Assembly (NCBI GenBank): GCA_022826705.1
Contig: JAJDUJ010000025.1
Coordinates: forward strand, 1-64,000
Reading direction: 5' to 3'
DNA: 64,000 nt
Source of the DNA: Acidimicrobiia bacterium
Lineage (GTDB): Bacteria; Actinomycetota; Acidimicrobiia; Acidimicrobiales; Bin134
The notes beneath the pieces are model-generated. The model had not been told where the DNA came from. It did no database searches and was given only the letters and a program-made list of their open reading frames with translations. Positions 1 to 9,106 of the stretch are shown here, piece by piece. Positions within the stretch are counted from its first letter, which is position 1. The number at the start of each line of letters is the position of its first letter. The position numbers were made by a program, and so were the translations under genes.

Positions 1-3000
1 CGCGCCGACGAACCGCAGCCCGCAGCCCACTGCCCGGTGACGCTCCCATCACCCGACAGCGCCACCACACACGGATCAACCACCGCCGGCGCCGGATCGT
101 CGTCATCAGACACCGCCACCGACGCAGAGCCCGCCGTCGCAGAGACCGTGTAGCCGGCACCGGCGCCGATGGTCGCCGTCACCGACCCGTCAGCCTCATC
201 GGCGCCGTCATCGGCCGTCGCCACCGTCAGCGTCGCTGTGCCCGACGTGGGCACCGTAACCGTGCGCGATCCCGGCGAAACACCGAAATCACCCGACACG
301 GCCACCGACACAGTCACATCCAAAGCCGCCGACGGCGCGGGGTCCGCGGTGACGGTGAACGCCGCATTGCCGCCCTCGCCGATGCCGCTGCCCGCCGTGA
401 TACCCACCACAGGATCAGAGACCGGCGCCGCGTCGTCGTCTCGCACCGCGACCGCAGCCGTGCCCGCAGTCGCCGACACCGTGTAACCGGAGCCGGCGCC
501 GACCGTGGCGGTGACCGACCCGTCCGCCTCGTCCGCGGCATCGTTCGTCGTGGCCACCGTGAGTGTGGCAGTACCGGTCGTGGGCACCGTCACCTGACGC
601 GAGCCCGGCGAAACACCGAAATCACCCGATGTCGTGACCGCCACCGTCACATCGAGCGCGGCTGTCGGCGCCGGATCGGCAGTCACCGTGAAAGAAGCAC
701 TGCCGCCCTCGTCTATGTCAGCGCCCGCCGCGATGCTGACCTCGGGCACATCGTCGTCTCGCACCGCGACCGCAGCCGCGCCCGCAGTCGCCGACACCGT
801 GTAACCGGATCCGGCGCCCACCGTCGCCGTCACCGACCCGTCTGCCTCGTCCGCGGCATCGTTCGTCGTCGCCACCGTCAGAGTCACGCTGCCCGACGTG
901 GGCACCGTGACCGTCCGCGAGCCCGGCGACACGCCGAAACCACCCGACACTGTGACCGCCACCGTCACATCGAGCGCGGCTGTCGGCGCCGGATCAGCAG
1001 ACACCGTGAACACCGCGTCGCCGCCCTCGCCGACATCGGCGCCGGCTGTGATGCTGACCTCGGGCGGCGGGGGATGGCAACCCATCGCGGCGTTGATCGG
1101 CACCCAGCCAGGCCACGTTTTGCCGTCGCTGAACGCCCTCACCGCCTCAGGAGTGGTCGACGCGAGGACGGCGCCGCCCGGCGGCGCAGGCAACGGATCG
1201 GCCCCCAGATACGCGAGAACCTGCCAGAACACAACCTCGTTGCCCCCATCGTTGTCGACATGCCACGAAAACGCGGCGCGAGCCTTCGTGATGGCATCCG
1301 CAGCATCACACGGCGGATCATCGTCATCGGCCACAGCCACAGACGCAGCGCCCGCAGTCGCAGAGACCGTGTAGCCCTGACCGTCGTTGAGCGTGGCGGT
1401 GACCGACCCGTCGGCCTCGTCGGCCGAGTCGTTGGCCGTCGCCACCGTCAGCGTGGCTGTGCCCGAGGTCGGGACTGTGACGGTGTGCGAGCCCGGCGAC
1501 ACACCGAAATCACCCGACACGGCGACCGCCACCGTCACATCCAGCGCGGCTGTCGGCGCCGGATCAGCAGACACCGTGAACACCGCGTCGCCGCCCTCGG
1601 TGATTCCGCTGCCGGCAGCAATGCTGACTTCCGGTCCTGTCGGCTGTGCGGTCAAGCCGCTCACGGTGAGGGTGAAATCGCCGCTGACGGCTTGGTCGAA
1701 GGTCGTGGCCTCGATCGTGTACCAGCCGGCAGCGAGCGTTTCGCTGATACCGGCGTCAGTGCCCGGAATGCGGTAATCGTCGTTGGAGTGCAATACGGAG
1801 CCGGTCTGAGTGTCATCGCCTGACCGCAAGTAGAGGTAGTTGTCCTCGAACGACGCCAACTCGATGGTGACCGCGCTCTGCTGCGACAGATTGAACGAGT
1901 AGAAGCGGGCATACCGGTTGGTGCGGTCAGTGGAATCGCACCCCGAGGTCCACTTGCTGGCCACGCTGCCGTTGCCGCTGAGCCGCACCGAACAAGGCGG
2001 ATCGCCGTCGTCGTCCGACACCCCGACCGTCGCAGTGCCCGCGCTGGTCGAGACGGTGTACCCGGTGCCGTCAGCCACCCTCGCCGTGACAGTGCCGTCG
2101 AACTCGCCCACCGAGTCATCCGCGGTGGCGACAGTCAACGTGGCACTGCCGGTAGTCGGGACGGTAACGGTCTGCGAACCCGGCGAAACGCCGAAATCGC
2201 CCACCTGCGAGACCGCCACCGTGACAGCGAGGGTGGCCGATGGTGCTGGATCAGCCGTCACCGTGAACGTCGCGTTGCCACCCTCTGTGATGTCGGCCCC
2301 GGCCGCAATGCTGATCTCAGGCATTGTTCGTGCCGGGAGGCCGCTGACTTTCAGCCTGAAGGGCCCAGTTCGACGGCTGGAGAAAGTGGTCGCTTCAATC
2401 AGGTACCAGCCGGCATCGAGGGTTGCACTGATGCGAGAGCTGTCATCGCGAGGGTCGAGACATCCCGGCGTCCCACGCCAACACCCGTCTCCTACATGAC
2501 GATCATCGTTGTGATAGAGCGAAGCGCCTCGGCGTACACCTCGACCCTCATGCAAGTAGAGATAGGGGTCAACATAGGGGCCATTATCTGTCTCGAGGTC
2601 GACAGTAACGGTGCTTTGCTGTTGGAGATTAAAGGAAAAATACCTAGCATTGGAGTATCTGGAGCCGCTGCCGAAGACACGTTCGATTGAGGCGCAGCTC
2701 GACGTCCACTCACCCGAGAACGTGCCGTCGGCTGTGAGGTTTGTTACGCAGGCACTGTCTGGCACCACAGGGTTCGTCGTGGCAGTTTTGATGCCTTCGA
2801 CGGTCAGCTCGAACGCACCTGTCAGACCGGCCGATTTCGACCTTGCTTCGATCGTGTACGTACCTGGATCGACAATCAGCCGGATCTCGGCGCCGGCGTA
2901 TTCGTGGGCGCCTTCATCCTCGGCCAGCGTGGCACCGCTCTTGACATCGTCGCCACTGCGCAAGCTGAGGTATGTGTCGGCCATCTTCAGCAGTCCGTGG

Positions 3001-6000
3001 GCCGGCATGTCGCCGTCCATGTCAATGACGACGGTTCCTCTTTCGACCATGGTGAAGGTGTAGAAGCGCGCATGGTGACCAGGGGCATCGACAGACTCGC
3101 AGCCAGCGGACAGCACACCGATAAGGCTTCCGTCGCCGCTGAGTGTTTGGGAGCAGGGAGGACCTCCGTCGTCGTCTGTCACCCCGACGGTGGCGCTTCC
3201 GGCTGTCGATACCGTATAGCCCTGTTGGTCGTTGAGCGTCGCAGTCACCCAGCCGACATCCTCCACCACTTGGTCATTCTGCGTGGCGAAGGTGAGCGTC
3301 GCTCGGCCGCTCGTTGGGATCGTGACAGTTCTTGAACCGGCGCTCGGCGAGAATCCGAATTCGCCGCGTTGTCCGATGGAGACGCTGACAGCGAGGTTGG
3401 CAGATGGGGCGGGAATCGCACGAAGATTGAACGTGGCGGCGTTGCCTTCGGTTGCATCGCCGGCTGCAAAGATGCCGATGTGAGGTTCGGTCGGCTGTGA
3501 GGCGAGGCCGCTCACCACCAGCGTGAACTTGGTCAGATAGTTCGAGCCAAAATTGATTTCCCATTCAGTGGTGGCTTCTATCGTGTAATCCCCGGGCTCC
3601 AAGACGGCGACAATCTTTGAGTCTCGGCCTGGTCCACTGCTGTCGTCCTCATAGAGCGCAGGCCCACGCAGGGTGCCGTTGCCTTGGCGGAGGTAGAGAT
3701 ATGTGCTTTCTTTGTAGCCGTCGTCGAAGGCGTTCATCTCGATGGTGACCGCCCGCGGCTGCGTGATCGAGAACGTGAAGAAGTTGGCGTGGGCGTTGCG
3801 GGTGAACGACTTGCAAGCGAGGGTCAACTCGCTGCTGGTGCTGCCGTCGCCGGTGATCGGGACGGTACACGGAGATCCGCCGTCGTCATCGGAGACCTGC
3901 ACCGTCCCCGATGCCGCGGTCGCGGAGACGACATAAGCAGGCTTGCCGCTCACTCGTGCGGTGACTGAGCCGTCGTATTCCTCGGTCGAGTCGTCGGTGG
4001 TGGCGAGGGTCAGGGTGGCGGTGCCGGTGGGGGGGATCGTCACCTTCTGTGTGCCGGAGGCAATGCCCCAGTCGCCGTCGGCGGTGATCTCGACGGTTAC
4101 GGCCAGCGCCGTCTGCGGCGCGGGATTGGCTGTGAGGGTGAAGACGGCGTTGCCGCCCTCGGTGATGTCGGCCCCGGCGGCGATGCCCACCTCCGACATC
4201 TCTGTCAGCCCGCCGGACACCGCCAGCGTGAAGGCGCCGGTCTGCCCGGTCGCTGCGGTGGTGGCCTCTATCGTGTAGGTGCCCGGGGCCAGCGATTCGC
4301 TGATGCGGGCGTTGGTGCCGGTGCCGCTGTTGTCGTCGGTGTGCAGAGCCACGTCTTTTTGGTTGTTGTAGCCGTTGCGCAGGTACAGGTAGCTGTCGAC
4401 GCTGGAGGAGAGGTCGATCGTCACCGTCGATTGCTGCGGGATCGTGAACGTGTAGTGCCGGCTCGACTTCTGGGTGTGGACGGCCGACATACAGCTCGAC
4501 GTCCAGGTGCCGGACACTGTGCTGTCGCCGTTGAGGCGGTCGACGCAGCCGAGCGGCGGCAGCTGCGCGAAGCCGTGCCCCCAGGTGTTGTTGGGATAGG
4601 GGTTCCCGCGCGGCGCGGCGTGCGTCTTGAGGTACTCGGCGGTCTGCGCAGCAGTGAACGTGGGGTTCTGCTGTCGGACCAGCGCGGCGAGGCCGGCGAC
4701 ATGGGGTGCGGAATAGCTGGTGCCGTAGTTGGTGCCGCTTACCGATACATAGCCGTCCGCGCCCACGATGTCGGGCTTGACGCGGCCGTCGGGAGTCGGC
4801 CCGAGGCTGCTGTAGCTTCGGATGTCGCTGCTGGCGGTTGAAGCGGCGCCGACGGCCAGCATCCCGCTGTGGGGGCTGTCGGCCGGGCTGAGGAAGCTGT
4901 GGCCGGTGGTGCTGTGGGCGAGCGAGCCGAACGTGGCCATCTGGATCCAACTCGGCGTTGCGCCGCTGACCTTCTTGACCACGAATGCGTATGTTCCGGT
5001 GTGAGGGGCCGTGAACTCCTTGAACTCGTACGGGAAGCTGTTCGAGGCGCCCTTCTGCTCGTCGTTCAAGTTGTCGACCACTTGCTCCTGTGCTGTGCCG
5101 GGATTCTTGACAACCAGCAGCGCGAGATCCTTGCTCGCTGTGCCCCAGGCGTCATCCCAGCGCATGAACACCGCTGGCTTGGTCTGACCGGCGTCCAAGG
5201 TGAACTCCTGGTACTCGTCTCCGGTCGCCCACTCGTGAATGTTGTCGTTGTCGGCATCGGTGAACGCACCGAACCAGGTGTCGCCGTTGTAGTTGCCGGC
5301 CGAGTTCACCCACACGATGCCGTTGTCGGCCGCCCACTTCACCGTTCTCAGCGGACTCGGATTCACAGGAGTAGTGCCGTCGGCGGCGCCGTGGTAGCTC
5401 CAGCCCGTCGAGTGGACGATCACCTGGACCCCTTGGTTCTTCATCCATTCCACCGACCGCTGCAAATCGCCCCAGGTGCGGGCATTGGTGATGTACAGGC
5501 CGGCGTCGGGCGCCACGTCCATCACGGTCGCGGCCACAGACACGCCGTGGCTGTCACCGCCTGCTTTGGCGCAGTCGTCGATGTCGCTGGTCGCCAGGGC
5601 CACCGCCTTGTAACAGCGCCCCACCACCGTGGCAGGCAGATCACCGCTGGCCATGGCCGACCGCAAGCCCGTGAAGCCGTCCCTCGCTGTAACTCCCGAC
5701 GAGGCATCGATCACGCCGATCTTCACGCCGGCGCCGGTGATGTTCGCGTCGTGCCATGCGCCGGCCAGGTGCGCGGCGACGCCGCCGCTGGTGTAGCGGC
5801 CTCTGTCCTTGTGCGGCTCGGCGAGCTCTCGGGCCCAGGTGAGGCCGGGGATTCGCGCCAGAGCGGCCAGCGCGGCGGGGGGCACGAACGCCTCGATATA
5901 GCCGTCGAACACGTTGCGCACGTCACCGCCGTTGGCGGTGATCGCTTGGACCACCGGCTCCGATTCGCCGTCGAAAGTGATCGACAGCCCGATCATCGAC

Positions 6001-6299
6001 ACCGCATAGTCGCCGGTATCGCTGGAGTTTCCGGTGCCGCCGGGTAGGTGGGGTGTCGCGGGGACACCTCCCAGGCGGTCGGCGGATGCCTGATCGGCCA
6101 GCGCGCTGAGGCGCGACCCGAGCACGGGATAGGTCAGACCGCCGCCGTCGCCCAAATCAACGTCGATCAAACCCTCCTCGACGCCGCCTTGGCCGCCGCC
6201 GTCTTGGGCCAGCGCGGGGGCGCTCCCCACAGCCGCCAAGCCGATCGAGGCGATCAGACCGGCGACGAGAACCACCGGCAGACACCGGCGCTTCAACAC
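1..6299 (-). CDS. Giant secreted subtilisin-family (S8) protease with PPC-like and Calx-beta-like repeats, C-terminus beyond the window
   Basis: Reading the minus strand from a GTG at 6299 gives at least 2,099 codons with no stop down to the left edge. Residues 1-31 are a signal peptide (basic start, hydrophobic core, A-L-A before Gln32). The S8 domain spans roughly residues 110-580: Asp198 in GVIDAS, His251 in DSHGV, oxyanion Asn336 in SAGN and Ser530 in GTSYSAPHVAG make a complete triad. From about residue 580 the chain alternates beta-rich modules of about 120 residues resembling bacterial pre-peptidase C-terminal (PPC) domains (ending TIEATT...VSGL) with about 105-residue Calx-beta-like modules (ITEGG...SVTATV...VSDDD). 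I count five complete PPC-like and seven Calx-beta-like units. An unrelated module lies at 1068-1320. An in-frame stop at 6327-6329 limits the start to GTG 6299 or TTG 6296. Likely an exported protease or adhesin; the substrate is unknown. Confidence 0.9.
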   Translation of the reverse strand, partial: MLKRRCLPVVLVAGLIASIGLAAVGSAPALAQDGGGQGGVEEGLIDVDLGDGGGLTYPVLGSRLSALADQASADRLGGVPATPHLPGGTGNSSDTGDYAVSMIGLSITFDGESEPVVQAITANGGDVRNVFDGYIEAFVPPAALAALARIPGLTWARELAEPHKDRGRYTSGGVAAHLAGAWHDANITGAGVKIGVIDASSGVTARDGFTGLRSAMASGDLPATVVGRCYKAVALATSDIDDCAKAGGDSHGVSVAATVMDVAPDAGLYITNARTWGDLQRSVEWMKNQGVQVIVHSTGWSYHGAADGTTPVNPSPLRTVKWAADNGIVWVNSAGNYNGDTWFGAFTDADNDNIHEWATGDEYQEFTLDAGQTKPAVFMRWDDAWGTASKDLALLVVKNPGTAQEQVVDNLNDEQKGASNSFPYEFKEFTAPHTGTYAFVVKKVSGATPSWIQMATFGSLAHSTTGHSFLSPADSPHSGMLAVGAASTASSDIRSYSSLGPTPDGRVKPDIVGADGYVSVSGTNYGTSYSAPHVAGLAALVRQQNPTFTAAQTAEYLKTHAAPRGNPYPNNTWGHGFAQLPPLGCVDRLNGDSTVSGTWTSSCMSAVHTQKSSRHYTFTIPQQSTVTIDLSSSVDSYLYLRNGYNNQKDVALHTDDNSGTGTNARISESLAPGTYTIEATTAATGQTGAFTLAVSGGLTEMSEVGIAAGADITEGGNAVFTLTANPAPQTALAVTVEITADGDWGIASGTQKVTIPPTGTATLTLATTDDSTEEYDGSVTARVSGKPAYVVSATAASGTVQVSDDDGGSPCTVPITGDGSTSSELTLACKSFTRNAHANFFTFSITQPRAVTIEMNAFDDGYKESTYLYLRQGNGTLRGPALYEDDSSGPGRDSKIVAVLEPGDYTIEATTEWEINFGSNYLTKFTLVVSGLASQPTEPHIGIFAAGDATEGNAATFNLRAIPAPSANLAVSVSIGQRGEFGFSPSAGSRTVTIPTSGRATLTFATQNDQVVEDVGWVTATLNDQQGYTVSTAGSATVGVTDDDGGPPCSQTLSGDGSLIGVLSAGCESVDAPGHHARFYTFTMVERGTVVIDMDGDMPAHGLLKMADTYLSLRSGDDVKSGATLAEDEGAHEYAGAEIRLIVDPGTYTIEARSKSAGLTGAFELTVEGIKTATTNPVVPDSACVTNLTADGTFSGEWTSSCASIERVFGSGSRYSNARYFSFNLQQQSTVTVDLETDNGPYVDPYLYLHEGRGVRRGASLYHNDDRHVGDGCWRGTPGCLDPRDDSSRISATLDAGWYLIEATTFSSRRTGPFRLKVSGLPARTMPEISIAAGADITEGGNATFTVTADPAPSATLAVTVAVSQVGDFGVSPGSQTVTVPTTGSATLTVATADDSVGEFDGTVTARVADGTGYTVSTSAGTATVGVSDDDGDPPCSVRLSGNGSVASKWTSGCDSTDRTNRYARFYSFNLSQQSAVTIELASFEDNYLYLRSGDDTQTGSVLHSNDDYRIPGTDAGISETLAAGWYTIEATTFDQAVSGDFTLTVSGLTAQPTGPEVSIAAGSGITEGGDAVFTVSADPAPTAALDVTVAVAVSGDFGVSPGSHTVTVPTSGTATLTVATANDSADEADGSVTATLNDGQGYTVSATAGAASVAVADDDDPPCDAADAITKARAAFSWHVDNDGGNEVVFWQVLAYLGADPLPAPPGGAVLASTTPEAVRAFSDGKTWPGWVPINAAMGCHPPPPEVSITAGADVGEGGDAVFTVSADPAPTAALDVTVAVTVSGGFGVSPGSRTVTVPTSGSVTLTVATTNDAADEADGSVTATVGAGSGYTVSATAGAAAVAVRDDDVPEVSIAAGADIDEGGSASFTVTADPAPTAALDVTVAVTTSGDFGVSPGSRQVTVPTTGTATLTVATTNDAADEADGSVTATVGAGSGYTVSATAGTAAVAVRDDDAAPVSDPVVGITAGSGIGEGGNAAFTVTADPAPSAALDVTVSVAVSGDFGVSPGSRTVTVPTSGTATLTVATADDGADEADGSVTATIGAGAGYTVSATAGSASVAVSDDDDPAPAVVDPCVVALSGDGSVTGQWAAGCGSSA
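95..1064 (-). repeat. Three consecutive Calx-beta-like repeat units with high nucleotide similarity
   Basis: Units at about 95-420, 440-750 and 755-1064 of the protease gene follow one another with only short linkers. Blocks such as 470-560 and 787-878 are almost the same base for base (the shared text includes the stretch reading gcctcgtccgcggcatcg), whereas units nearer the protease domain (3150-3480, 3880-4190) have diverged. This suggests recent unit duplication at the distal end. Confidence 0.75.
1068..1320 (-). other. Unrecognised domain of about 84 residues inserted among the Calx-beta repeats
   Basis: Between two Calx-beta-like units the protease carries a Cys-flanked module, starting CDAADAITKARAAF and ending INAAMGC. 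It has a mixed alpha-like composition with Trp and Asn-Gly-rich stretches and an FSDGKTWPGW motif. It resembles neither repeat type. I do not recognise the fold; it may be a binding or disulphide-closed module. Confidence 0.5.
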
Positions 6300-6339
6300 G
6301 ACGCAACCCGGCTTCGCATCTGGCGCTCAGCGTGACGAT

Positions 6340-6348
6340 GGGGGGGGG
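6340..6348. repeat. Nine-G homopolymer upstream of the protease gene
   Basis: A run of nine G (C on the coding strand of the protease) sits 41 nt upstream of the GTG start at 6299, inside the 257-bp divergent intergenic region. Homopolymers of this length in promoter or leader regions can slip; nothing here shows that this one does. Confidence 0.6.
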
Positions 6349-6368
6349 TATGCCCTCGTGTCCCGCAC

Positions 6369-6390
6369 CTGCGGAACCGGCTGGCCGCAG
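6369..6390. other. Hairpin in the divergent intergenic region
   Basis: CTGCGG at 6369-6374 is complemented exactly by CCGCAG at 6385-6390 around a 10-nt loop. It lies between the protease (minus) and the flavin monooxygenase (plus). It could be an operator or a 5' leader structure of the protease mRNA. The rest of 6300-6556 holds no gene that I can see. Confidence 0.35.
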
Positions 6391-6544
6391 CGTCACAAAC
6401 GTTGCAAATGTCCATGTTGAGGTCTCCCACGAACCCTCTGCTGACTAGAACAGAATAGTCTACAAGGCCATCCCCCCGGAAAATTCGCGGCCCCTGCGGT
6501 TGATTGCATCTGAGGGCGGGTGATTGCCCGATTCCAGCGGGGCG

Positions 6545-6550
6545 TAGGCT
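6545..6550 (+). promoter_or_regulatory. TAGGCT -10-like box placed for a leaderless transcript
   Basis: TAGGCT ends six bases before the GTG start at 6557, so transcription would begin at or next to the start codon. The same box-to-start distance recurs at several other genes in the window. Confidence 0.45.
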
Positions 6551-6556
6551 GCGAGG

Positions 6557-7747
6557 GTGAGGTTCGGCGTTTTCTATGAGCATCAGCTGCCGCGGCCGTG
6601 GCAGCCCGGCGACGAGCAGCGATTGCTGCACGAGGCCCTCGAGCAGGTGGAGCTGGCCGACCGGCTGGGCTATGACTACGCCTGGGAGGTGGAGCACCAC
6701 TTCTTGGAGGAGTACTCCCACTCTTCGGCCCCCGAAGTGTTCTTGGCCGCGGCCAGCCAGCGCACCGAGCGGATCAGGCTGGGCCACGGCATCGTGCAGA
6801 TGCCTCCCAAGTACAACCATCCAGCCCGGGTGGCCGAGCGGATCGCCACCCTCGATCTCATTTCCAACGGCCGGGTGGACTTCGGCACCGGCGAGTCATC
6901 GGCCGCGGTGGAGTTGGGCGGGTTCAACATCGCCCACGCCGACAAGCGCCCGGCGTGGGCCGAAGCCACCGAGCAGTGCTGCAACATGATGGTGATGGAG
7001 CCCTACCCGGGGTTCGAGGGCGAGTACTTCTCGATGCCGTGCCGCAACGTGGTGCCCAAGCCGGCGCAGAAGCCCCATCCGCCGCTGTGGGTGGCGTGCT
7101 CCAACCGGGAGACCATCAAGCTGGCGGCCCGGCTGGGCATGGGAGCGCTGACGTTCGCTTTTGTGAACCCCGACGAGGCCGCCCTTTGGGTTGAGGACTA
7201 CTACCGGATTCTCTCGGAGGAGTGCGTGCCCATCGGCCACACCGTCAACGCCAACATCGCCATGGTGGTGGGGCTGTCGATGCACCACGACCGAGAGGAG
7301 GCCGAGCGCCGGGGTCTCGAAGGGTTCCAGTTCTTCGGCCACGGCCTGATCCACTACTACGCGGTAGGCCAGCACCAACCGGGCCGGACCAATGTATGGG
7401 AGAGCTTCCAGGAGACCAGGGAGTCTTTTGAGGGACTGGGGGAGACGCTGGGCATCGGAACTCCCGATCAGGTGACCCGCCAGCTCCAGGGCTATGCCGA
7501 CGTCGGGGTGGACCAGGTGATGTTCATCCAGCAGTCGGGCCGCAACCGCCACGACCACATCTGCCAGTCGCTGGAGATGTTCGCCAAAGAGGTCATGCCC
7601 GCCCTCAAAGAGGGCGAAGACGAGCGGGAAGCGGCCAAAGCCGAGCGCCTCGCCCCCCACATCGACGCCGCTCTTGCCCGTCGCACCCCCATGGCTCCCA
7701 TTGCCGACGACGAGATCCCCGTGGTCGACGCTCTAGGGACTTCCTGA
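6557..7747 (+). CDS. LLM-class flavin-dependent monooxygenase
   Basis: The 396-residue product has the bacterial luciferase-like TIM-barrel pattern. It opens MRFGVFYEHQ, followed by VEHHF near residue 49, the RIRLGHGIVQMP strand and the DFGTGES segment typical of FMN- or F420-binding members, and ends in a charged tail. The family uses reduced flavin to oxygenate small organic substrates; this member's substrate cannot be told. The GTG start lacks a good ribosome site but sits 6 nt after a TAGGCT box. It is transcribed away from the protease gene and converges on the SH3 gene. Confidence 0.85.
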   Translation: MRFGVFYEHQLPRPWQPGDEQRLLHEALEQVELADRLGYDYAWEVEHHFLEEYSHSSAPEVFLAAASQRTERIRLGHGIVQMPPKYNHPARVAERIATLDLISNGRVDFGTGESSAAVELGGFNIAHADKRPAWAEATEQCCNMMVMEPYPGFEGEYFSMPCRNVVPKPAQKPHPPLWVACSNRETIKLAARLGMGALTFAFVNPDEAALWVEDYYRILSEECVPIGHTVNANIAMVVGLSMHHDREEAERRGLEGFQFFGHGLIHYYAVGQHQPGRTNVWESFQETRESFEGLGETLGIGTPDQVTRQLQGYADVGVDQVMFIQQSGRNRHDHICQSLEMFAKEVMPALKEGEDEREAAKAERLAPHIDAALARRTPMAPIADDEIPVVDALGTS

Positions 7748-7775
7748 CGCTCGCTTTTCCGACCGCTGAAAACCA

Positions 7776-7787
7776 GGCTGATCAGCC
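7776..7787. repeat. Perfect 12-bp palindrome at a convergent gene end
   Basis: GGCTGATCAGCC is self-complementary and covers the stop codon of the SH3 protein gene, just after the monooxygenase gene. There is no T-run, so a classical terminator is not supported. Confidence 0.35.
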
Positions 7788-8219
7788 CACCGGGGTCAAG
7801 TAGGCGGCGAAGACCCAGCCGTCGATGGTAGTGGAGCGGATTTGGACCCAGGTGCCGCTGGTAGGGGACTCCACCACTTGGCCGGTGAGGGTGACGGTGG
7901 ACCCCAGGTTGGCGGTGCCCAGCACCTGGTGGGCGGTAGAGGGGCCGGCTCGGATGTTGAGCGCGGAGGGTACATCAAACACCGTCCAGTGGGTGTCGGG
8001 GGGATAGCGAGGGTCGATCTCCACTTCAACCACCACCGGCGCGGGCGGGGGCAGCTCGGTGGGAGTGGGGGTGGGCTCGGGGGTGGATTCAGGCTCGGGC
8101 TCTTCCGACTCGATGGTCACCCAGTCGAGTCCCCAGGTGGACACGATGCCGGCCAGGGAAAGGGCGACAAAGGCCAATCCGGCCACTACCAGGCAAGCGA
8201 TGACCGCCCGTAGGCCCAC
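7782..8219 (-). CDS. Membrane-anchored protein with a bacterial SH3 domain
   Basis: The 145-residue protein has one hydrophobic N-terminal segment (residues 4-28), an acidic then Pro/Thr/Glu-rich spacer (about 38-65) and a C-terminal SH3_3-type domain (about 78-143) with the LNIRAGPS motif followed by a G...V strand pattern and WV. Such proteins are anchored with the SH3 domain outside, often binding peptidoglycan. Its GTG start overlaps the last base of the TAG of the upstream hydratase (taGTG), implying translational coupling, although a functional tie is not obvious. Confidence 0.75.
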   Translation of the reverse strand: MGLRAVIACLVVAGLAFVALSLAGIVSTWGLDWVTIESEEPEPESTPEPTPTPTELPPPAPVVVEVEIDPRYPPDTHWTVFDVPSALNIRAGPSTAHQVLGTANLGSTVTLTGQVVESPTSGTWVQIRSTTIDGWVFAAYLTPVG

Positions 8220-8995
8220 TACCGGGCCTGCCAGTCGGGAGGACGTCCCTCGGCCCAGGCCGCCGTGCCCTCACCAGCGTCTTCGGTGGCCCCGGCCACT
8301 ATCCGCATGGTCTCGCCGAAGCGCACCGCCTCCACCCACGACATGGTGCGAGTGCGGGTGGCCACCTCCTTGGTGGCCCGCACTGCTAGCGGCGCCGCGG
8401 CCACCAGTCGCTCCGCCAAGGCTCGGGCCTCGTCCATCAAGTCATCGTGGGGCACCACCCGCCAGGCCAGCCCCATCTCTCGGGCCCGGGCCGCGTCCAC
8501 CCGCTCACCGGTCAACAGCAGCTCCATGGCATCGGCCCAATCCACTTTGCGGGGCAGTCGAATGGCGCCCACGATGGTGGGCACTCCCAAGCGCACCTCG
8601 GGGAAGCCGAACGTGGCCTGATCGCTGGCGATCAGGAAATCGCAGGCCAGCGCACCAGTCAGGCCGTAGCCCAGGCAGTGTCCGTTGACCGCGGCGATGG
8701 TCGGCTTGAACAGCTCCAAGCCCGACTCGAAAGAGTTGATGGTGGGCTTCTCCCAGAAGGTGCCCTCGAACACTCCTACCGATCCCTTGCCGTCGCGCAT
8801 ATCGGCACCGGCGCAGAAGGCCCGGCCCGCTCCGGTGATGATGGCCACCCAAGCATCGTCGTCGCCCCGGAACCGGTACCACGCATCGTTCAGGTCTTGG
8901 CGCAATTCGCCGTTGATGGCATTGAGCGAATCGGGGCGGTTGAGGGTGATGGTGGCCACGTGACTGGTTAGCTCATACAGCACGGTGTTGGGCAT
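8219..8995 (-). CDS. Enoyl-CoA hydratase/isomerase family protein
   Basis: The crotonase-fold product has the CoA-binding and oxyanion segments AFCAGADMR and VNGHCLGYGLTGALACD and the usual C-terminal helices. It starts MPNTVLYEL at 8995, where GGAG lies 6 nt upstream; an in-frame ATG at 9025 would add ten residues but has no ribosome site. 258 residues is normal for the family. The reaction is probably hydration or isomerisation of an enoyl-CoA; family members cannot be told apart by sequence alone. Confidence 0.85.
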   Translation of the reverse strand: MPNTVLYELTSHVATITLNRPDSLNAINGELRQDLNDAWYRFRGDDDAWVAIITGAGRAFCAGADMRDGKGSVGVFEGTFWEKPTINSFESGLELFKPTIAAVNGHCLGYGLTGALACDFLIASDQATFGFPEVRLGVPTIVGAIRLPRKVDWADAMELLLTGERVDAARAREMGLAWRVVPHDDLMDEARALAERLVAAAPLAVRATKEVATRTRTMSWVEAVRFGETMRIVAGATEDAGEGTAAWAEGRPPDWQAR

Positions 8996-9076
8996 GGCTG
9001 ACTCCTGTCCCGCAGGGGTTGGCATAGCGCCACATTAGGGGCGCTGTAGTGCCGCCTGGAGGTCGGACCAACACAC

Positions 9077-9106
9077 TTACATCATCAACTAGGAAACTGT
9101 TATCAT
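9077..9106 (+). promoter_or_regulatory. Promoter of the toxin-antitoxin pair (leaderless)
   Basis: TTACAT at 9077-9082 and TATCAT at 9101-9106 are separated by 18 bp. The ATG of the antitoxin follows six bases after the second box, so the transcript would start at the initiation codon. Confidence 0.55.

Noticed and set aside
169..5004. Several plus-strand ORFs of 60-390 codons across the first 6 kb
   Set aside because: They lie opposite a continuous minus-strand frame with a complete protease triad and repeat domains. They read as repeats of the same Ala/Pro/Thr-rich shadow sequence.
7776..7787. Classical intrinsic terminator at the palindrome
   Set aside because: No T-run on either strand.
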